In this document: piece after piece, positions 17,369 through 27,296 of the stretch
Numbering within the stretch: position 1 is the stretch's first letter
Layout of the letters: each line of letters starts with the position of its first letter
Position numbers and translations under genes: made by a program
The notes under the pieces: generated by a model
Seen by the model: the letters and a program-made list of their open reading frames with translations, nothing else
Databases searched by the model: none
What the model was told of the DNA's origin: nothing
NCBI RefSeq assembly: GCF_051465645.1
Contig: NZ_CP195790.1
Coordinates: 1,488,001 to 1,552,000 of the forward strand
Origin: Planctomicrobium sp051465645
GTDB taxonomy: Bacteria > Planctomycetota > Planctomycetia > Planctomycetales > Planctomycetaceae
Direction of reading: 5' to 3'
DNA length: 64,000 bases

Positions 17369-19594
17369 ATGATGCCCCAGATGTTTTTGAAACATGGGCG
17401 ATATAGTGCCATCATCGTGGCGGCGATCACCACTGGTATTGCCTGGGGCCATGAAGGACATCAGCCATTACCAACTAAAGGAGTGCAGATTGAGCTGGAA
17501 ACAGGCCATCTCACGTTGAGTCGAGATGCCCGGGAATTGCTCGATGTGACGTCAGAGGAGGTTCAAACACGTGATCTGACCAGCTCGGTGAGATCTTACG
17601 TTACCAGTGTTGCTCCATGGACTGATCATGCGTTTGTGACCTCGATACTACCGGGAAGAATCTCAGAACTGCACGTTCGTCCCGGCGATACAGTCAAGCA
17701 AGGACAGATTCTGGCCACACTGGATAGCCTTGGTTTGCAAGCTTTACAGTATGACTACCAACGAACACAAAATGAGTTGCAGTTGTCTGCCAAACTGCTC
17801 GAATCTTTAGCCCCTGCCACACAGTCGGGAGCAGTGCCAGGTCAACGACTCGTTGAAACCGAGAATGCTCATCTTCAAAGCCAAAATTCGCTCGATGTCA
17901 TTCGTGCAAAATCGATTGGGCTGGGCCTTCAGGAAAGTGACTTGTCAGCATCGACAAATGAAAAGTATGGGGCCTTACGTCTGCCACTAAGAAGTCCAAT
18001 TTCAGGTATTGTTCTTCACGCGGATGTCTCTTTAGGGAAGTTTGTCGAACCGTCAGAACATTTATTTGAAATTGTCGACACGTCAAAGGTCTGGCTAAAT
18101 ATCGGAGTCTTGGAACAGGATATCCATCGAGTTCGTGAAGGTCAGACTGCACGAGTGACGTTTAACAGTCTGCCAAATAAGGTTTTTGAAACTAAAATCA
18201 ATTCCCTGCGATTTTGGCTCGACCCACAGTGGCATCAGAGTACCGCATGGGCCGAGATCATTAACAGTGAAAATGGAGACCGCGTCCTGCCGGGGATGAA
18301 TGGTCAGGTCGAACTACTGAATCCTGGAGAAAGCGAAGCCCTTACGGTTCCGGTGGCTTCGGTATTCAGCGACGGTGCAGAGCAGTACGTATTTGTCGAG
18401 TCAACATCGACGAAATCCAGTTCTGAGTATCGAAAAACATCCGTTGTTACTGGCAGAAGGAATCGAGAGTTCATCGAAATCATTTCTGGCGATATTTTTC
18501 CAGGTGATCGAGTTGTGACTCGTGGTGGACATGAACTCTCAAGTTTGTTTTTTCAAGGTGTACTTCGGCTGAGCTCATCAACTGCTCAAAGCATTGGGCT
18601 GATCGTCGAACCGCTGGAGACACAACATATCGAGAAAGTGTTGCGGCTGGACGGGGATGTCGAGATTCCGCCGCAATTTCGGACATCGGCATCGCCTCAG
18701 TTGGCTGGCACGGTGCAGGCGATTTTTGTCACTCCCGGTCAAACCGTTCAAAATGGCGATGTCATCGCTGAAGTGGCCAGTCTGGAATTGCAAGACCTTC
18801 AATTGGAATTTCTCAAAGCTCAGCTTGACTTCGCGCTTTGGCGAGACACATGGACAAGATTGTCTCAAGCAAGCGAAGCGGTGCCACGGCGAACACTTTT
18901 GGAAATGGAAAGCCGCGTCAAATCGTTGGAAATACTAATTGCCAGCAGTCGCCAAAAGCTGTTAACGGTCGGATTGACTTCCAAACAAATCGATGAAATT
19001 GCTCAAACCAAACAAGTCGTAGTTGCATTCCCAGTTCGTGCTCCAATGGACGGTGTTGTCGCGAGATTTGATCGCGTACTTGGTCAGGTCGTCCGCGCTG
19101 ATGAATCCCTGTTCGAAATTCATGATCCGTCGCGAGCCTGGATACAGACCTTTGTGCACGAACAAGATTCGTCCCGTATCCACGTGGGACAATCTGCTCG
19201 GGTTCGTCTGGTAGCTCATCCAGGGATGATACTGAACGGCAAGGTGGCAAGGCTTGGTCCCGTCGTCGACCTCACAAGTCGCACACAAACGGTCTGGATC
19301 GAACTCGACAAGCCAATCGAAATCGCGTTGCAGCATAACATGTTGGCGCAAATATCGCTGGCAATTGGCGATCCCGTATCAGCCTTGGCAGTTCCCCTTT
19401 CGTCAGTCATCCGTGAAGGCTTACAGAGCTTTGTTTTCGTTCAGAGGCCGGACGGCACATTTGAGCGTAAACGTGTGGAGTTGGGTCGAGAAGACGATCG
19501 GTTCATCGAAATTAAAAGTGGATTGAATCAGGGAGAGCGAGTGGCAAGTGGCGGTGTGTCCCAACTCCAGAAGGCATATGCCACTCTGAGATAA
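17369..19594 (+). CDS. duplicated RND periplasmic adaptor (CusB/CzcB type, two modules in one chain)
   Basis: 741 residues, about twice the usual adaptor length. After a signal-like N-terminus (IIVAAITTGIAWGHEGHQ), module 1 (about 50-400) has barrel-sandwich strands around ILPGRISELHVRPGDTVKQGQ, a helical hairpin, and LRSPISGIVLHADVSLG. Module 2 (about 402-741) repeats this with LAGTVQAIFVTPGQTVQNGD, a hairpin and VRAPMDGVVARFDRVLG. Both modules end alike: EFIEIISGDIFPGDRVVTRGG and RFIEIKSGLNQGERVASGG. Adaptors of this family bridge the inner-membrane pump and outer-membrane channel and pass metal to the pump. The duplication suggests one chain replaces two adaptor protomers. Confidence 0.88.
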   Translation: MMPQMFLKHGRYSAIIVAAITTGIAWGHEGHQPLPTKGVQIELETGHLTLSRDARELLDVTSEEVQTRDLTSSVRSYVTSVAPWTDHAFVTSILPGRISELHVRPGDTVKQGQILATLDSLGLQALQYDYQRTQNELQLSAKLLESLAPATQSGAVPGQRLVETENAHLQSQNSLDVIRAKSIGLGLQESDLSASTNEKYGALRLPLRSPISGIVLHADVSLGKFVEPSEHLFEIVDTSKVWLNIGVLEQDIHRVREGQTARVTFNSLPNKVFETKINSLRFWLDPQWHQSTAWAEIINSENGDRVLPGMNGQVELLNPGESEALTVPVASVFSDGAEQYVFVESTSTKSSSEYRKTSVVTGRRNREFIEIISGDIFPGDRVVTRGGHELSSLFFQGVLRLSSSTAQSIGLIVEPLETQHIEKVLRLDGDVEIPPQFRTSASPQLAGTVQAIFVTPGQTVQNGDVIAEVASLELQDLQLEFLKAQLDFALWRDTWTRLSQASEAVPRRTLLEMESRVKSLEILIASSRQKLLTVGLTSKQIDEIAQTKQVVVAFPVRAPMDGVVARFDRVLGQVVRADESLFEIHDPSRAWIQTFVHEQDSSRIHVGQSARVRLVAHPGMILNGKVARLGPVVDLTSRTQTVWIELDKPIEIALQHNMLAQISLAIGDPVSALAVPLSSVIREGLQSFVFVQRPDGTFERKRVELGREDDRFIEIKSGLNQGERVASGGVSQLQKAYATLR

Positions 19595-19615
19595 CCCAGA
19601 TTAGAAACAACTCCC

Positions 19616-22600
19616 ATGTTAAATTGGATTATATCGTTCTCGTTGAAAAATCGTGTGCTCGTCCTCGTCGCGGCGGTTGTCGTGATGATGTCTGGAGTGC
19701 ATCAGTTGCGTCAGATGCCTGTGGATGTGTTCCCAGATCTGAATCGACCGACAGTGACCATCATGACCGAGGCGCCCGGATTAGCGCCAGAAGAGGTCGA
19801 GGTGCTTGTCACGCGACCGATGGAATATCTGCTGAATGGAGCCACTGACGTTCGGAGGGTTCGCTCCGCTTCTGGCATTGGACTATCGATTGTATGGGTT
19901 GAGTTCGATTGGGGAACAGACATCTTCCGTGATCGGCAGATCGTGGCCGAGAAGTTGCAAATGGCCAGGGAACGACTGCCTGAGAACGTCAACCCGGTAA
20001 TGGCTCCCATTTCATCGATCATGGGCGAAATCTTACTGCTGGGATTGCGGTCGACTGCAGAGCTAAACTCAGTTGAAGATCAAGAAGCCAAGGCGATGGA
20101 GTTGCGGACCCTTGGAGAGTTTACAGTTCGGAATCGAATTTTGGCGGCAGAAGGCGTTTCGCAAGTCACGGTGATGGGCGGGACCCTGAAGCAGTACCAG
20201 ATTATCACATCTCCAGCTCGCCTTGCGGCTCAAAACGTCACATTACAGCAACTGACCGATGCAGCCCGAAGGGCCAATGTCATTGCCGGAGGGGGGATTA
20301 TGGAACGGTCCCCCAAAGAATCTTTGTTACGAATTTCCGGTCAAAGTCTCACTCTGGAGGAAATTGAGGACACTCCTGTTATCTGGAGATTGCCTGTTCC
20401 TGTTCGCATCAGAGATGTCGCTGATGTGACATTTGGCGGCCCTGTCAAACGCGGTGACGCCAGCGTCTGGACGAAACTCAACCCCGACGTGAATAAGGCC
20501 GTTCGGGATTCTCGTTCAGCCAAGGACGACGGCAATGCTGATGCTCTCCAGCATCAACCTACCGGAACCGAGGAGCTCCTGGCACATTCAGACGCAGACT
20601 CTCAGCTTGTGGGGGGAACAGCTGTTTTGATGACGGTACAGAAACAGCCCAATGCAGACACATTGGTTCTCAATCGCCGCATCGACGAGATCCTTGACGT
20701 TTTACAGGACGAACTTCCTCCTGACATCGTGATCGAACGTCATATTTTCAAACAGGCAGATTTCATTGAATCAGCCGTCGAAAATGTGACTGAAGCGGTG
20801 AGAGATGGAGCGATCTGGGTCGTCATCGTGTTGTTTCTACTCATGGGGAACTTCCGCACAAGTGTCAGTTCACTGACGTCGATGCCTCTTTCGATTCTCC
20901 TAACAGTTCTCGTCTTTCATTGGTTCGGAATCTCAATCAATACGATGACCTTGGGTGGAATTGCGGTAGCGATAGGTGACCTCGTCGATGATTCGATCGT
21001 TGACATTGAGAACATCTACCGCCGACTCAAAGAAAATCAACAGTTGTCAGTAGACCAACGGCGTGCAGTGTTAGACGTGGTCTATGACGCTTCGTGCGAA
21101 GTCCGTGGTTCGATCGTCTATGCAACGCTTATTGTCATACTTGTCATGCTTCCCCTCTTCTCGATGGGAGGCTTGGAAGGCCGGATGTTCGCTCCACTGG
21201 GCGTGGCTTACATCACCTCCCTGTTTTGCTCGTTGGTGGTCTCACTGACATTTACACCCGCCTTTGGATCGATTCTTCTGGCCCGAGCCAAATTTCTAAG
21301 CGAACGAAAAGATCCACTTCTGATGCGATGGCTGAAGCGTATCGACACGATCATGCTACGCTTTACACTTCGCCATGCCACGCTGGTTCTTGGTACGGTT
21401 GCCGTTCTTGTGGCGGTGAGTTGTACCAGTATCCTGTGGATGGGGGGCGAATTTTTGCCACCATTTAATGAAGGAACCTTGACGATCAATGTACGTCTTG
21501 AGCCTGGAACTAGCCTGGATGAAAGTCAGCGAATTGCTGCGCGAGCAGAGAGAATGATTTTGGATGTTCCGGAAGTCCTTTCCGTTGCACGCCGAACAGG
21601 ACGAGCGGAGTTGGATGAACACGCCGAAGGGGTCAATTCCTCTGAAATCGAAGTCCGACTGGCAGAGCATCAACCTCCCAAACCGGGATGGGGGTACGCA
21701 GCCCTTCGCCTGATCCCCATCGCTCATCTGTGGGGCTTTGACACAATAGGACGGCCACGTGACGAAGTCATTGCAGACGTTCGTGACCGCATCTCCAGTA
21801 TCCCAGGGGCAGCTGTCAACATCGGGCAGCCGATCTCGCACCGGCTGGATCACATGATGTCAGGTATACGTGCTCAGATTGCAGTCAAGGTGTTCGGTCA
21901 AGATTTGCGGGAACTCCGCACAGCTGCATATGACATTCAGGAACGGATGCAGCAAGTATCAGGAGTCGTGGACCTTCAGATCGAACCTCAGGTTGAGATC
22001 TCTCAGATACGGTTGAACATCAAACGGGACGAGGCGTCAAGGTACGGCCTCTCTCCAGGAGAGATCGCGGACTTGTTAGAAACGGCCTACAAAGGAAGAG
22101 TTGTTTCTCAAGTCTTGGACGAGGATCGATTCTTCGGACTTGTCGTCTGGTATGATGAAACCTCGCGTAGTGATCCGGCGATTCTGAATGAAACAATTCT
22201 TGAAACGCCATCGGGACGTCGAGTTGCGCTGGGGCAAGTCGTTGAAGTGGTGGACACGACTGGTCCGAATACCGTGAATCGAGAGCATGTACAGCGCCGC
22301 GTCGTTGTCTTCTGCAATGTCCAAGATCGAGATTTGGCCAGTGTCGTTGCGGATATCAAACTGGCTGTTGCTCCCGTTGAAGATAAGCTGCAGAAAATAC
22401 CCGGTAGCTACTATGTAGAATACAGTGGACAGTTTGAAGCACAGCAAGATGCGAATCAACGACTACTGCTTTTGAGCATGCTTAGCATCACTGGAGTGTT
22501 TCTACTCCTCTGTAAGGCACTCGAATCCTGGCGAGCCGCGATGCAGGTACTGGTCAATATTCCATTGGCAGCATTTGGATCTGTCTTGACACTGCTTGTC

Positions 22601-23200
22601 GTCAATCGCCCTGACTGGGAAATCTTGAGGGCCGCTCCACTGACGGATTGGCCCAGTATCTGGATTGGGGCAACGACTCTCTCAGTTGCGCACTGGGTCG
22701 GATTCATTACACTGATCGGAATCGTCAGCAGAAACGGGATTATGATGATTTCTCACTACATTCATTTGATGAAGTACGAGGGTGAGACATTTTCCGAGCA
22801 AATGATCATCCGGGGAAGCCTCGAACGATTGGGTCCAGTCATGATGACAGCGATGACGAGTTTCATCGGCCTATTGCCGTTGCTGTTCGGAGCCGGACAA
22901 ACTGGTAAGGAAATTCTATATCCATTGGCTCTTGTTGTTTTTGGCGGCATGCTGACTTCGACAATTCTCGACCAGTTGGTGACTCCTGCCTTGTTCTATA
23001 AGTTTGGGAGAAAGGTCTATCAGCGAACTGTATCTGGAGACACCATGTTAAATCTGGCTGCAGAATCAACTCCTGCATTCGCCGAAAAATGTCATAAAAA
23101 CCCTGCCAGTGGAGGTTCAGTCACTGCACACACTGAATTAGACCATACCTCAGAGGATCCAAAAAATGTGTCAAACAATTCTGATCCGGTACAACCGTAA
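19616..23200 (+). CDS. heavy-metal RND efflux pump (CusA/CzcA family)
   Basis: 1194 residues, longer than the roughly 1040 usual for the family. The N-terminus LNWIISFSLKNRVLVLV is the first membrane helix. PVDVFPDLNRPTVTI and the proton-relay helix with GGIAVAIGDLVDDSIVDIEN identify the heavy-metal-efflux subgroup. A second set of helices lies at about 960-1110. Extra length lies in a hydrophilic insertion around residues 285-340 (RDSRSAKDDGNADALQ) and a polar tail after the last helix. It follows the adaptor gene by about 20 bases and precedes the outer-membrane channel. The metal is probably Cu+/Ag+, judging from the island, but a divalent-metal pump cannot be excluded from sequence alone. 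Confidence 0.92.
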   Translation: MLNWIISFSLKNRVLVLVAAVVVMMSGVHQLRQMPVDVFPDLNRPTVTIMTEAPGLAPEEVEVLVTRPMEYLLNGATDVRRVRSASGIGLSIVWVEFDWGTDIFRDRQIVAEKLQMARERLPENVNPVMAPISSIMGEILLLGLRSTAELNSVEDQEAKAMELRTLGEFTVRNRILAAEGVSQVTVMGGTLKQYQIITSPARLAAQNVTLQQLTDAARRANVIAGGGIMERSPKESLLRISGQSLTLEEIEDTPVIWRLPVPVRIRDVADVTFGGPVKRGDASVWTKLNPDVNKAVRDSRSAKDDGNADALQHQPTGTEELLAHSDADSQLVGGTAVLMTVQKQPNADTLVLNRRIDEILDVLQDELPPDIVIERHIFKQADFIESAVENVTEAVRDGAIWVVIVLFLLMGNFRTSVSSLTSMPLSILLTVLVFHWFGISINTMTLGGIAVAIGDLVDDSIVDIENIYRRLKENQQLSVDQRRAVLDVVYDASCEVRGSIVYATLIVILVMLPLFSMGGLEGRMFAPLGVAYITSLFCSLVVSLTFTPAFGSILLARAKFLSERKDPLLMRWLKRIDTIMLRFTLRHATLVLGTVAVLVAVSCTSILWMGGEFLPPFNEGTLTINVRLEPGTSLDESQRIAARAERMILDVPEVLSVARRTGRAELDEHAEGVNSSEIEVRLAEHQPPKPGWGYAALRLIPIAHLWGFDTIGRPRDEVIADVRDRISSIPGAAVNIGQPISHRLDHMMSGIRAQIAVKVFGQDLRELRTAAYDIQERMQQVSGVVDLQIEPQVEISQIRLNIKRDEASRYGLSPGEIADLLETAYKGRVVSQVLDEDRFFGLVVWYDETSRSDPAILNETILETPSGRRVALGQVVEVVDTTGPNTVNREHVQRRVVVFCNVQDRDLASVVADIKLAVAPVEDKLQKIPGSYYVEYSGQFEAQQDANQRLLLLSMLSITGVFLLLCKALESWRAAMQVLVNIPLAAFGSVLTLLVVNRPDWEILRAAPLTDWPSIWIGATTLSVAHWVGFITLIGIVSRNGIMMISHYIHLMKYEGETFSEQMIIRGSLERLGPVMMTAMTSFIGLLPLLFGAGQTGKEILYPLALVVFGGMLTSTILDQLVTPALFYKFGRKVYQRTVSGDTMLNLAAESTPAFAEKCHKNPASGGSVTAHTELDHTSEDPKNVSNNSDPVQP

Positions 23201-23279
23201 AATTGTTCTGCATTGTTAACCACTGGCGACCGCATAAACCGATACAAAATTCATTTGTCGCATTTGGGAAGGGACTCTC

Positions 23280-24899
23280 ATGACGCCACGTACCGGAATT
23301 CTACTTTTTGTCGCTACTGTTCAATTCTCTGCTTGCAACTCAACTCGGATGACTTCCCGTCAGAAATCCGATCAATTGCCAGGCAACAGAATAATGAGTG
23401 CGTCAGAGCAGAGATCAACAGATTCTGTTGAAGATGTATTTTCGCAACAGCACAACAGAGATGGTGCCCCGGAAGTTCATACGACCAATCGGTTCGCGGT
23501 CGCGACCTTGGAATCAACTCCTGAAACAGAAGCTTCAGTTAACGAGATCAGCGGCATCACTCAGGTCGATGGCGAGAATCTTCTAGTCGAGGCATCGACA
23601 CCAGAGTTCAGTTCAAACTCGGTGCTGACATTAGATGACCTGAAACAGATCGCATTGGCGAACAACCCGACCTTGCCGCAGGCAAGTTCGGAGATTGAAA
23701 AAGAACGAGGTGTTTGGCAACAGGTGGGTCTTTACCCAAACCCCACTGTGGGTTACCTGAATTCCTCAAGCTCCAGAAATGGAGAGTCTCAGGTGAATGG
23801 TGTACTTGCACAGCAAACGTTCATAACTGCAGGTAAACTTGAAAAGGCCCGTGCAGCACAGTCCTTTGGAGTTCAAGATGCACTGTGGGAACAGGAGGCG
23901 CAAAAGCACCGAATCCTCAACGATGTGCAGTTGCGATACTTTGACGTACTTGCAGCCCAGGAACAAATTCAAATTGCCGTTGAACTCTCTGGTCTTTCGC
24001 AACAAGTTCTGGAGGCCGCTCACAAACTTTACAATGGCGGGCAAGTGCCGAAAACGGATGTTCTTCAAGCTGAGATTCAACGTCAGCAAATCGACGTTGC
24101 GCACAAGAATGCGCAGGTCGAATATCAATCAGCATGGAATCGATTGGCGGCGATTATCGGCTGTCCGGAAATGGTCGCTGTTCCACTGGCAGAGCCGCCC
24201 GCAGACTTACCGAATTTTGACCTTGAATCTGAGTGGCAACGCCTGCTCGCAGAGAGTCCTCAATTGAAAGGAGTTCAATCGCAGGTTGGGTTAGCACGTG
24301 CGCAGTGGACGGCAGCCAGTGCAGCACCGATCCCGGACGTGACCGTACAGGTGGTAAGCCAATATGACTCTATTGGCGGATACGGTACATTCAGTAGCCT
24401 TATCGCCCTGCCCTTACCGATTTACAATCGAAATCAGGGAGGGATTCATAACGCAGCTCACGAGTACTCTCGTTCTCAACTGGAGGTGCAGCGTGTCTGT
24501 CTGGTTCTGCGTGATCAACTTGTCACTTCATACGGAAACTACATGCTTGCCAAAAACCAGTCTGAGAAGTTGAGAACCGAGGTTCTTCCAAGAATCAAAG
24601 AGAATCTGGAACTAACTCTAGTTGGATATCAGCAAGGAGAATATGGGTACTTGGCTGTTTTGAATGCACAACAAAGCTCCTACAACGAACACCTAAACTA
24701 TATCAACGCAGTCACGCAGGCGCGACATTTGGCCGTCAGCATCGAAGGTTTGCAACTGAGCGGTGGACTTAACCCCGCAGAAATCGGAACAGCAATTCAG
24801 GATGTTGGAACTGGTGGAAGATTGCAAGCTGTTCAGGCACAACAGAACAGAGACAATGCATCGAGCCTTGGCACATTTGCTCCGGCAGCCATGAATTGA
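23280..24899 (+). CDS. TolC-family outer-membrane efflux channel
   Basis: 539 residues. The N-terminus has a lipoprotein-like signal (ILLFVATVQFSAC-N). About 100 polar residues of low complexity precede two TolC repeats rich in long helices (LTLDDLKQIALANNPTLPQA, VGLARAQWTAASAAPIPDV). The motif YNRNQGGI and the periodic Ala/Gln pattern are typical of the CusC/CzcC group. It completes the tripartite pump with the adaptor and RND genes in the same direction. The long polar N-terminal extension is unusual. Confidence 0.87.
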   Translation: MTPRTGILLFVATVQFSACNSTRMTSRQKSDQLPGNRIMSASEQRSTDSVEDVFSQQHNRDGAPEVHTTNRFAVATLESTPETEASVNEISGITQVDGENLLVEASTPEFSSNSVLTLDDLKQIALANNPTLPQASSEIEKERGVWQQVGLYPNPTVGYLNSSSSRNGESQVNGVLAQQTFITAGKLEKARAAQSFGVQDALWEQEAQKHRILNDVQLRYFDVLAAQEQIQIAVELSGLSQQVLEAAHKLYNGGQVPKTDVLQAEIQRQQIDVAHKNAQVEYQSAWNRLAAIIGCPEMVAVPLAEPPADLPNFDLESEWQRLLAESPQLKGVQSQVGLARAQWTAASAAPIPDVTVQVVSQYDSIGGYGTFSSLIALPLPIYNRNQGGIHNAAHEYSRSQLEVQRVCLVLRDQLVTSYGNYMLAKNQSEKLRTEVLPRIKENLELTLVGYQQGEYGYLAVLNAQQSSYNEHLNYINAVTQARHLAVSIEGLQLSGGLNPAEIGTAIQDVGTGGRLQAVQAQQNRDNASSLGTFAPAAMN

Positions 24900-25087
24900 G
24901 TTATCACCTTCATGCACGCTGCAGAATCAACAGTCGTCACACGTTCCCGATCTGCCTGAAGACAGTAGTTTACAAAAGGCAGGCCGGTGAATGTTGAGAG
25001 ACGTCGGCAGATCTTCCTGGAGGCGTTTTCGCAGCGACCAACCGACGGCCATCATTACGGATACGACAGAATAGAGATCTTGCCCGT

Positions 25088-26563
25088 ATGGACATTCTTC
25101 GCTGCATATTACACAAGATTCGTGGCTGGCCGCTTGGCGTCCATCTACTGCTCGCAGTAAACGTTCCACTGGGAGTCCTTCTGGCTGTGCTGCTTGTATT
25201 TGAGTACCAGAATCGAATGGATCAGGCTGTTACTGAAAAGGAGGCAAGTCTGGCCGACGAAGCGGTTGCAGTCCATCAAGCTGTATTGCAGCTGACGCAG
25301 GCAAATTCGAAAAGCACCCTGCATTCAACGGCAGAGTTTATTGAACAGGTTTGCTGGAAAATGCAGAGTGGCCGTTCTCCAGGGCACACAATTGTGGTGA
25401 GTCATGGAGGTGAAATCCTGCATAGCCATGGGGCGGATCACGGCCACACGACAATCGATGCAGAGCAGGAACTCATCCAGGCATTTCTTGCGGGACGGTC
25501 TCAGATTTTCTGGCAAAGTGAAGCAGTGGTTTTGGGAGGGTATCGTGAAAATGACACCATTGTCGTGATCGCAGAACTTGCGACAAACATTCGACGCCTC
25601 GCACGATCTGAATCGATGTGGCATCTGGCTGGCTTGATGAGCCTGTCTTTTCTGGCTGCTCTGATTGTGGGCGTCGTACTATGGCAACTCATTCGCAAAC
25701 CGATCCGAGAGATGTCGATAACGGTAGACGCGGTGGCAAACGGAAGTTTCGGAGTTCCGTTGAGTCTCCCGGTTGGCCGCGAGCTTCAGGTTTTAGCGAA
25801 TTCCTTCAATCTTATGAGCGAGTCGCTTGCTGCGAACGAAAGTCAACGCAGGCTACAAATGGAACAGGCGCGAGAAATCCAGCAGCACCTTCTCCCCAAT
25901 GACGTGAAGATCCCGGGACTGTCGATCTGTCCCTATTTTCAACCTGCTGAAGATGTCGCAGGTGACTATTACGACATCATACCGCTATCCAACGGCTCGT
26001 GGCTAATCCTCGTTGCTGATGTGGCAGGACACGGCATCCCTGCCGCAATGGCGGCGACGATTCTCAAATCATTGATTATATGCGCGTCACTCTCTCACGA
26101 GTCTCCCACAGAGATTTTGACTCAGGTCAACCAACAGTTTGCATCGCTGCTTCCGAGTGGCCGGTTCGTAACGTTAATTTTAGGGGTGTGGCATCCTGCT
26201 TCCCGTCGGATGACTTACGTGAACTCTGGACACCCGGCGGGACTGATCTGGAGTCCAATTCGTGGGTTTCGCGAACTCGCAGCCACTGGAATGCCAATCG
26301 GTATCATCAGTGATGATGTCTCATTCGAAGCTGGAGAGTTGGAAATCGTTTCTGAAGACCGTTTGGTTTGGTTTACGGACGGGTTGATTGAGGCATTCTC
26401 GCCGGATGGGGAATTGTTCGGTATGAACCGTTTGAGGGATCTGATTGCTCAGAACGGAATGAAAGATCCCGAACACATACAGAAAGAGATCCTAACCGCT
26501 GTCAAAGAATTCGCCGCGAATGAAGCATTCAAAGATGACCTTACGTTTCTTGTGATTGGCTGA
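25088..26563 (+). CDS. membrane sensor with HAMP linker and SpoIIE/PP2C phosphatase domain (RsbU-like)
   Basis: 491 residues. A transmembrane helix near 15-38 (LGVHLLLAVNVPLGVLLAVLLV), a periplasmic sensor region with several histidines (SHGGEILHSHGADHGH), a second helix near 178-203, and a HAMP-like linker with RKPIREMSITVDAVANGSFG precede a PP2C/SpoIIE domain. The metal-binding aspartates appear in AGDYYDI, LVADVAGHG and WFTDGLIEA. Enzymes of this class dephosphorylate anti-anti-sigma proteins in partner-switching pathways. The His-rich outer loop and the position after the efflux operon suggest a metal-responsive signal, but no partner genes are nearby. Confidence 0.85.
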   Translation: MDILRCILHKIRGWPLGVHLLLAVNVPLGVLLAVLLVFEYQNRMDQAVTEKEASLADEAVAVHQAVLQLTQANSKSTLHSTAEFIEQVCWKMQSGRSPGHTIVVSHGGEILHSHGADHGHTTIDAEQELIQAFLAGRSQIFWQSEAVVLGGYRENDTIVVIAELATNIRRLARSESMWHLAGLMSLSFLAALIVGVVLWQLIRKPIREMSITVDAVANGSFGVPLSLPVGRELQVLANSFNLMSESLAANESQRRLQMEQAREIQQHLLPNDVKIPGLSICPYFQPAEDVAGDYYDIIPLSNGSWLILVADVAGHGIPAAMAATILKSLIICASLSHESPTEILTQVNQQFASLLPSGRFVTLILGVWHPASRRMTYVNSGHPAGLIWSPIRGFRELAATGMPIGIISDDVSFEAGELEIVSEDRLVWFTDGLIEAFSPDGELFGMNRLRDLIAQNGMKDPEHIQKEILTAVKEFAANEAFKDDLTFLVIG

Positions 26564-26677
26564 CCGACCAAGGGATTCCGATGACTCTCTCCAATGGTTG
26601 TCTTCGCGAGAACTTGATCCTGTTTGCTCAGCATTTTGAAGAGGCGTCGATTTCGATGTTCCAGAAACGCTCCCAAC

Positions 26678-27010
26678 TGGTCCGAATTCCGGGATCCACT
26701 GCAAGGAGCACCGCCTGATGCACCTCCTCCGGCTTGCCAGGCCCTGTTTGCGGATGCTGGCTACGATGCTGAGTAGGTACATCCGTTCTGTCGGGAAGAA
26801 TGGCAGTTGGAGAGGGTGAAGCCTGCCGTCCATCACAACGATGGTGGTCTGAATGGCAAGTATCGTTCCGAGATGACGGCGGAAATATTCAACGAAAAAG
26901 GGATACGGTCGTCGCCGGCTGGTGGAATCGTATATGAGTGGACTCAAATACACGACCGGAGGAGTGTTATCGGCCCACAGTTAACGGCCTCCACTCTGAG
27001 GTGTTAGGTC
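26678..27010 (+). pseudogene. decayed IS4/IS5-like transposase C-terminal fragment
   Basis: Joining two reading frames gives a recognisable transposase tail: FADAGYDAE, then a stop (TAG at 26776), EEWQLERVKPAVHHNDGGLNG, a frame change near the KKG run, then GYGRRRLVESYMSGLKYTTG. The pattern of arginines and VESYMSGLK matches the end of DDE transposases in the broad IS4/IS5 group. The stop and frameshift show it is dead. Its upstream part is too degraded to delimit. Confidence 0.65.
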
Positions 27011-27225
27011 AAACACAGCAATCCAATGGCCTTTCAACAGGGGGATATAGCCTCTCTTTGTCAATTGTGGAATGAAATTCGGTATATGCGAGAATTGCTT
27101 ATGAGTTTGCGGTAAAATGGCTGATCGATCTGCCGTTTTGGAATTCGCCCCTCGGCTTCAATCGATTTGTTTCGTGCTCAGGAAAGTGGCGAAGTGCTAG
27201 ATCATCAACTTTAGGAGATCCCCTA

Positions 27226-27260
27226 ATGTCCGCGTCCACAAAAACAGTCCTCATAGCTGG
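27226..27260 (+). pseudogene. 5' stub of a gene cut by the IS3 element
   Basis: AGGAG at 27213-27217 lies 8 bases before an ATG at 27226 that encodes MSASTKTVLIAG and then runs into the IS3 inverted repeat. The strong ribosome binding site suggests a true gene start whose remainder was lost. The other IS flank does not continue this frame. Confidence 0.45.
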
Positions 27261-27289
27261 TGGAGTTTCCCACGAATGGTGGGCGCTGG
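27261..27289. repeat. left terminal inverted repeat of the IS3 element
   Basis: 29 bases beginning TGGAGTTTCCCACG, the exact reverse complement of 28485-28513. Confidence 0.95.
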
Positions 27290-27296
27290 AAGGTGG

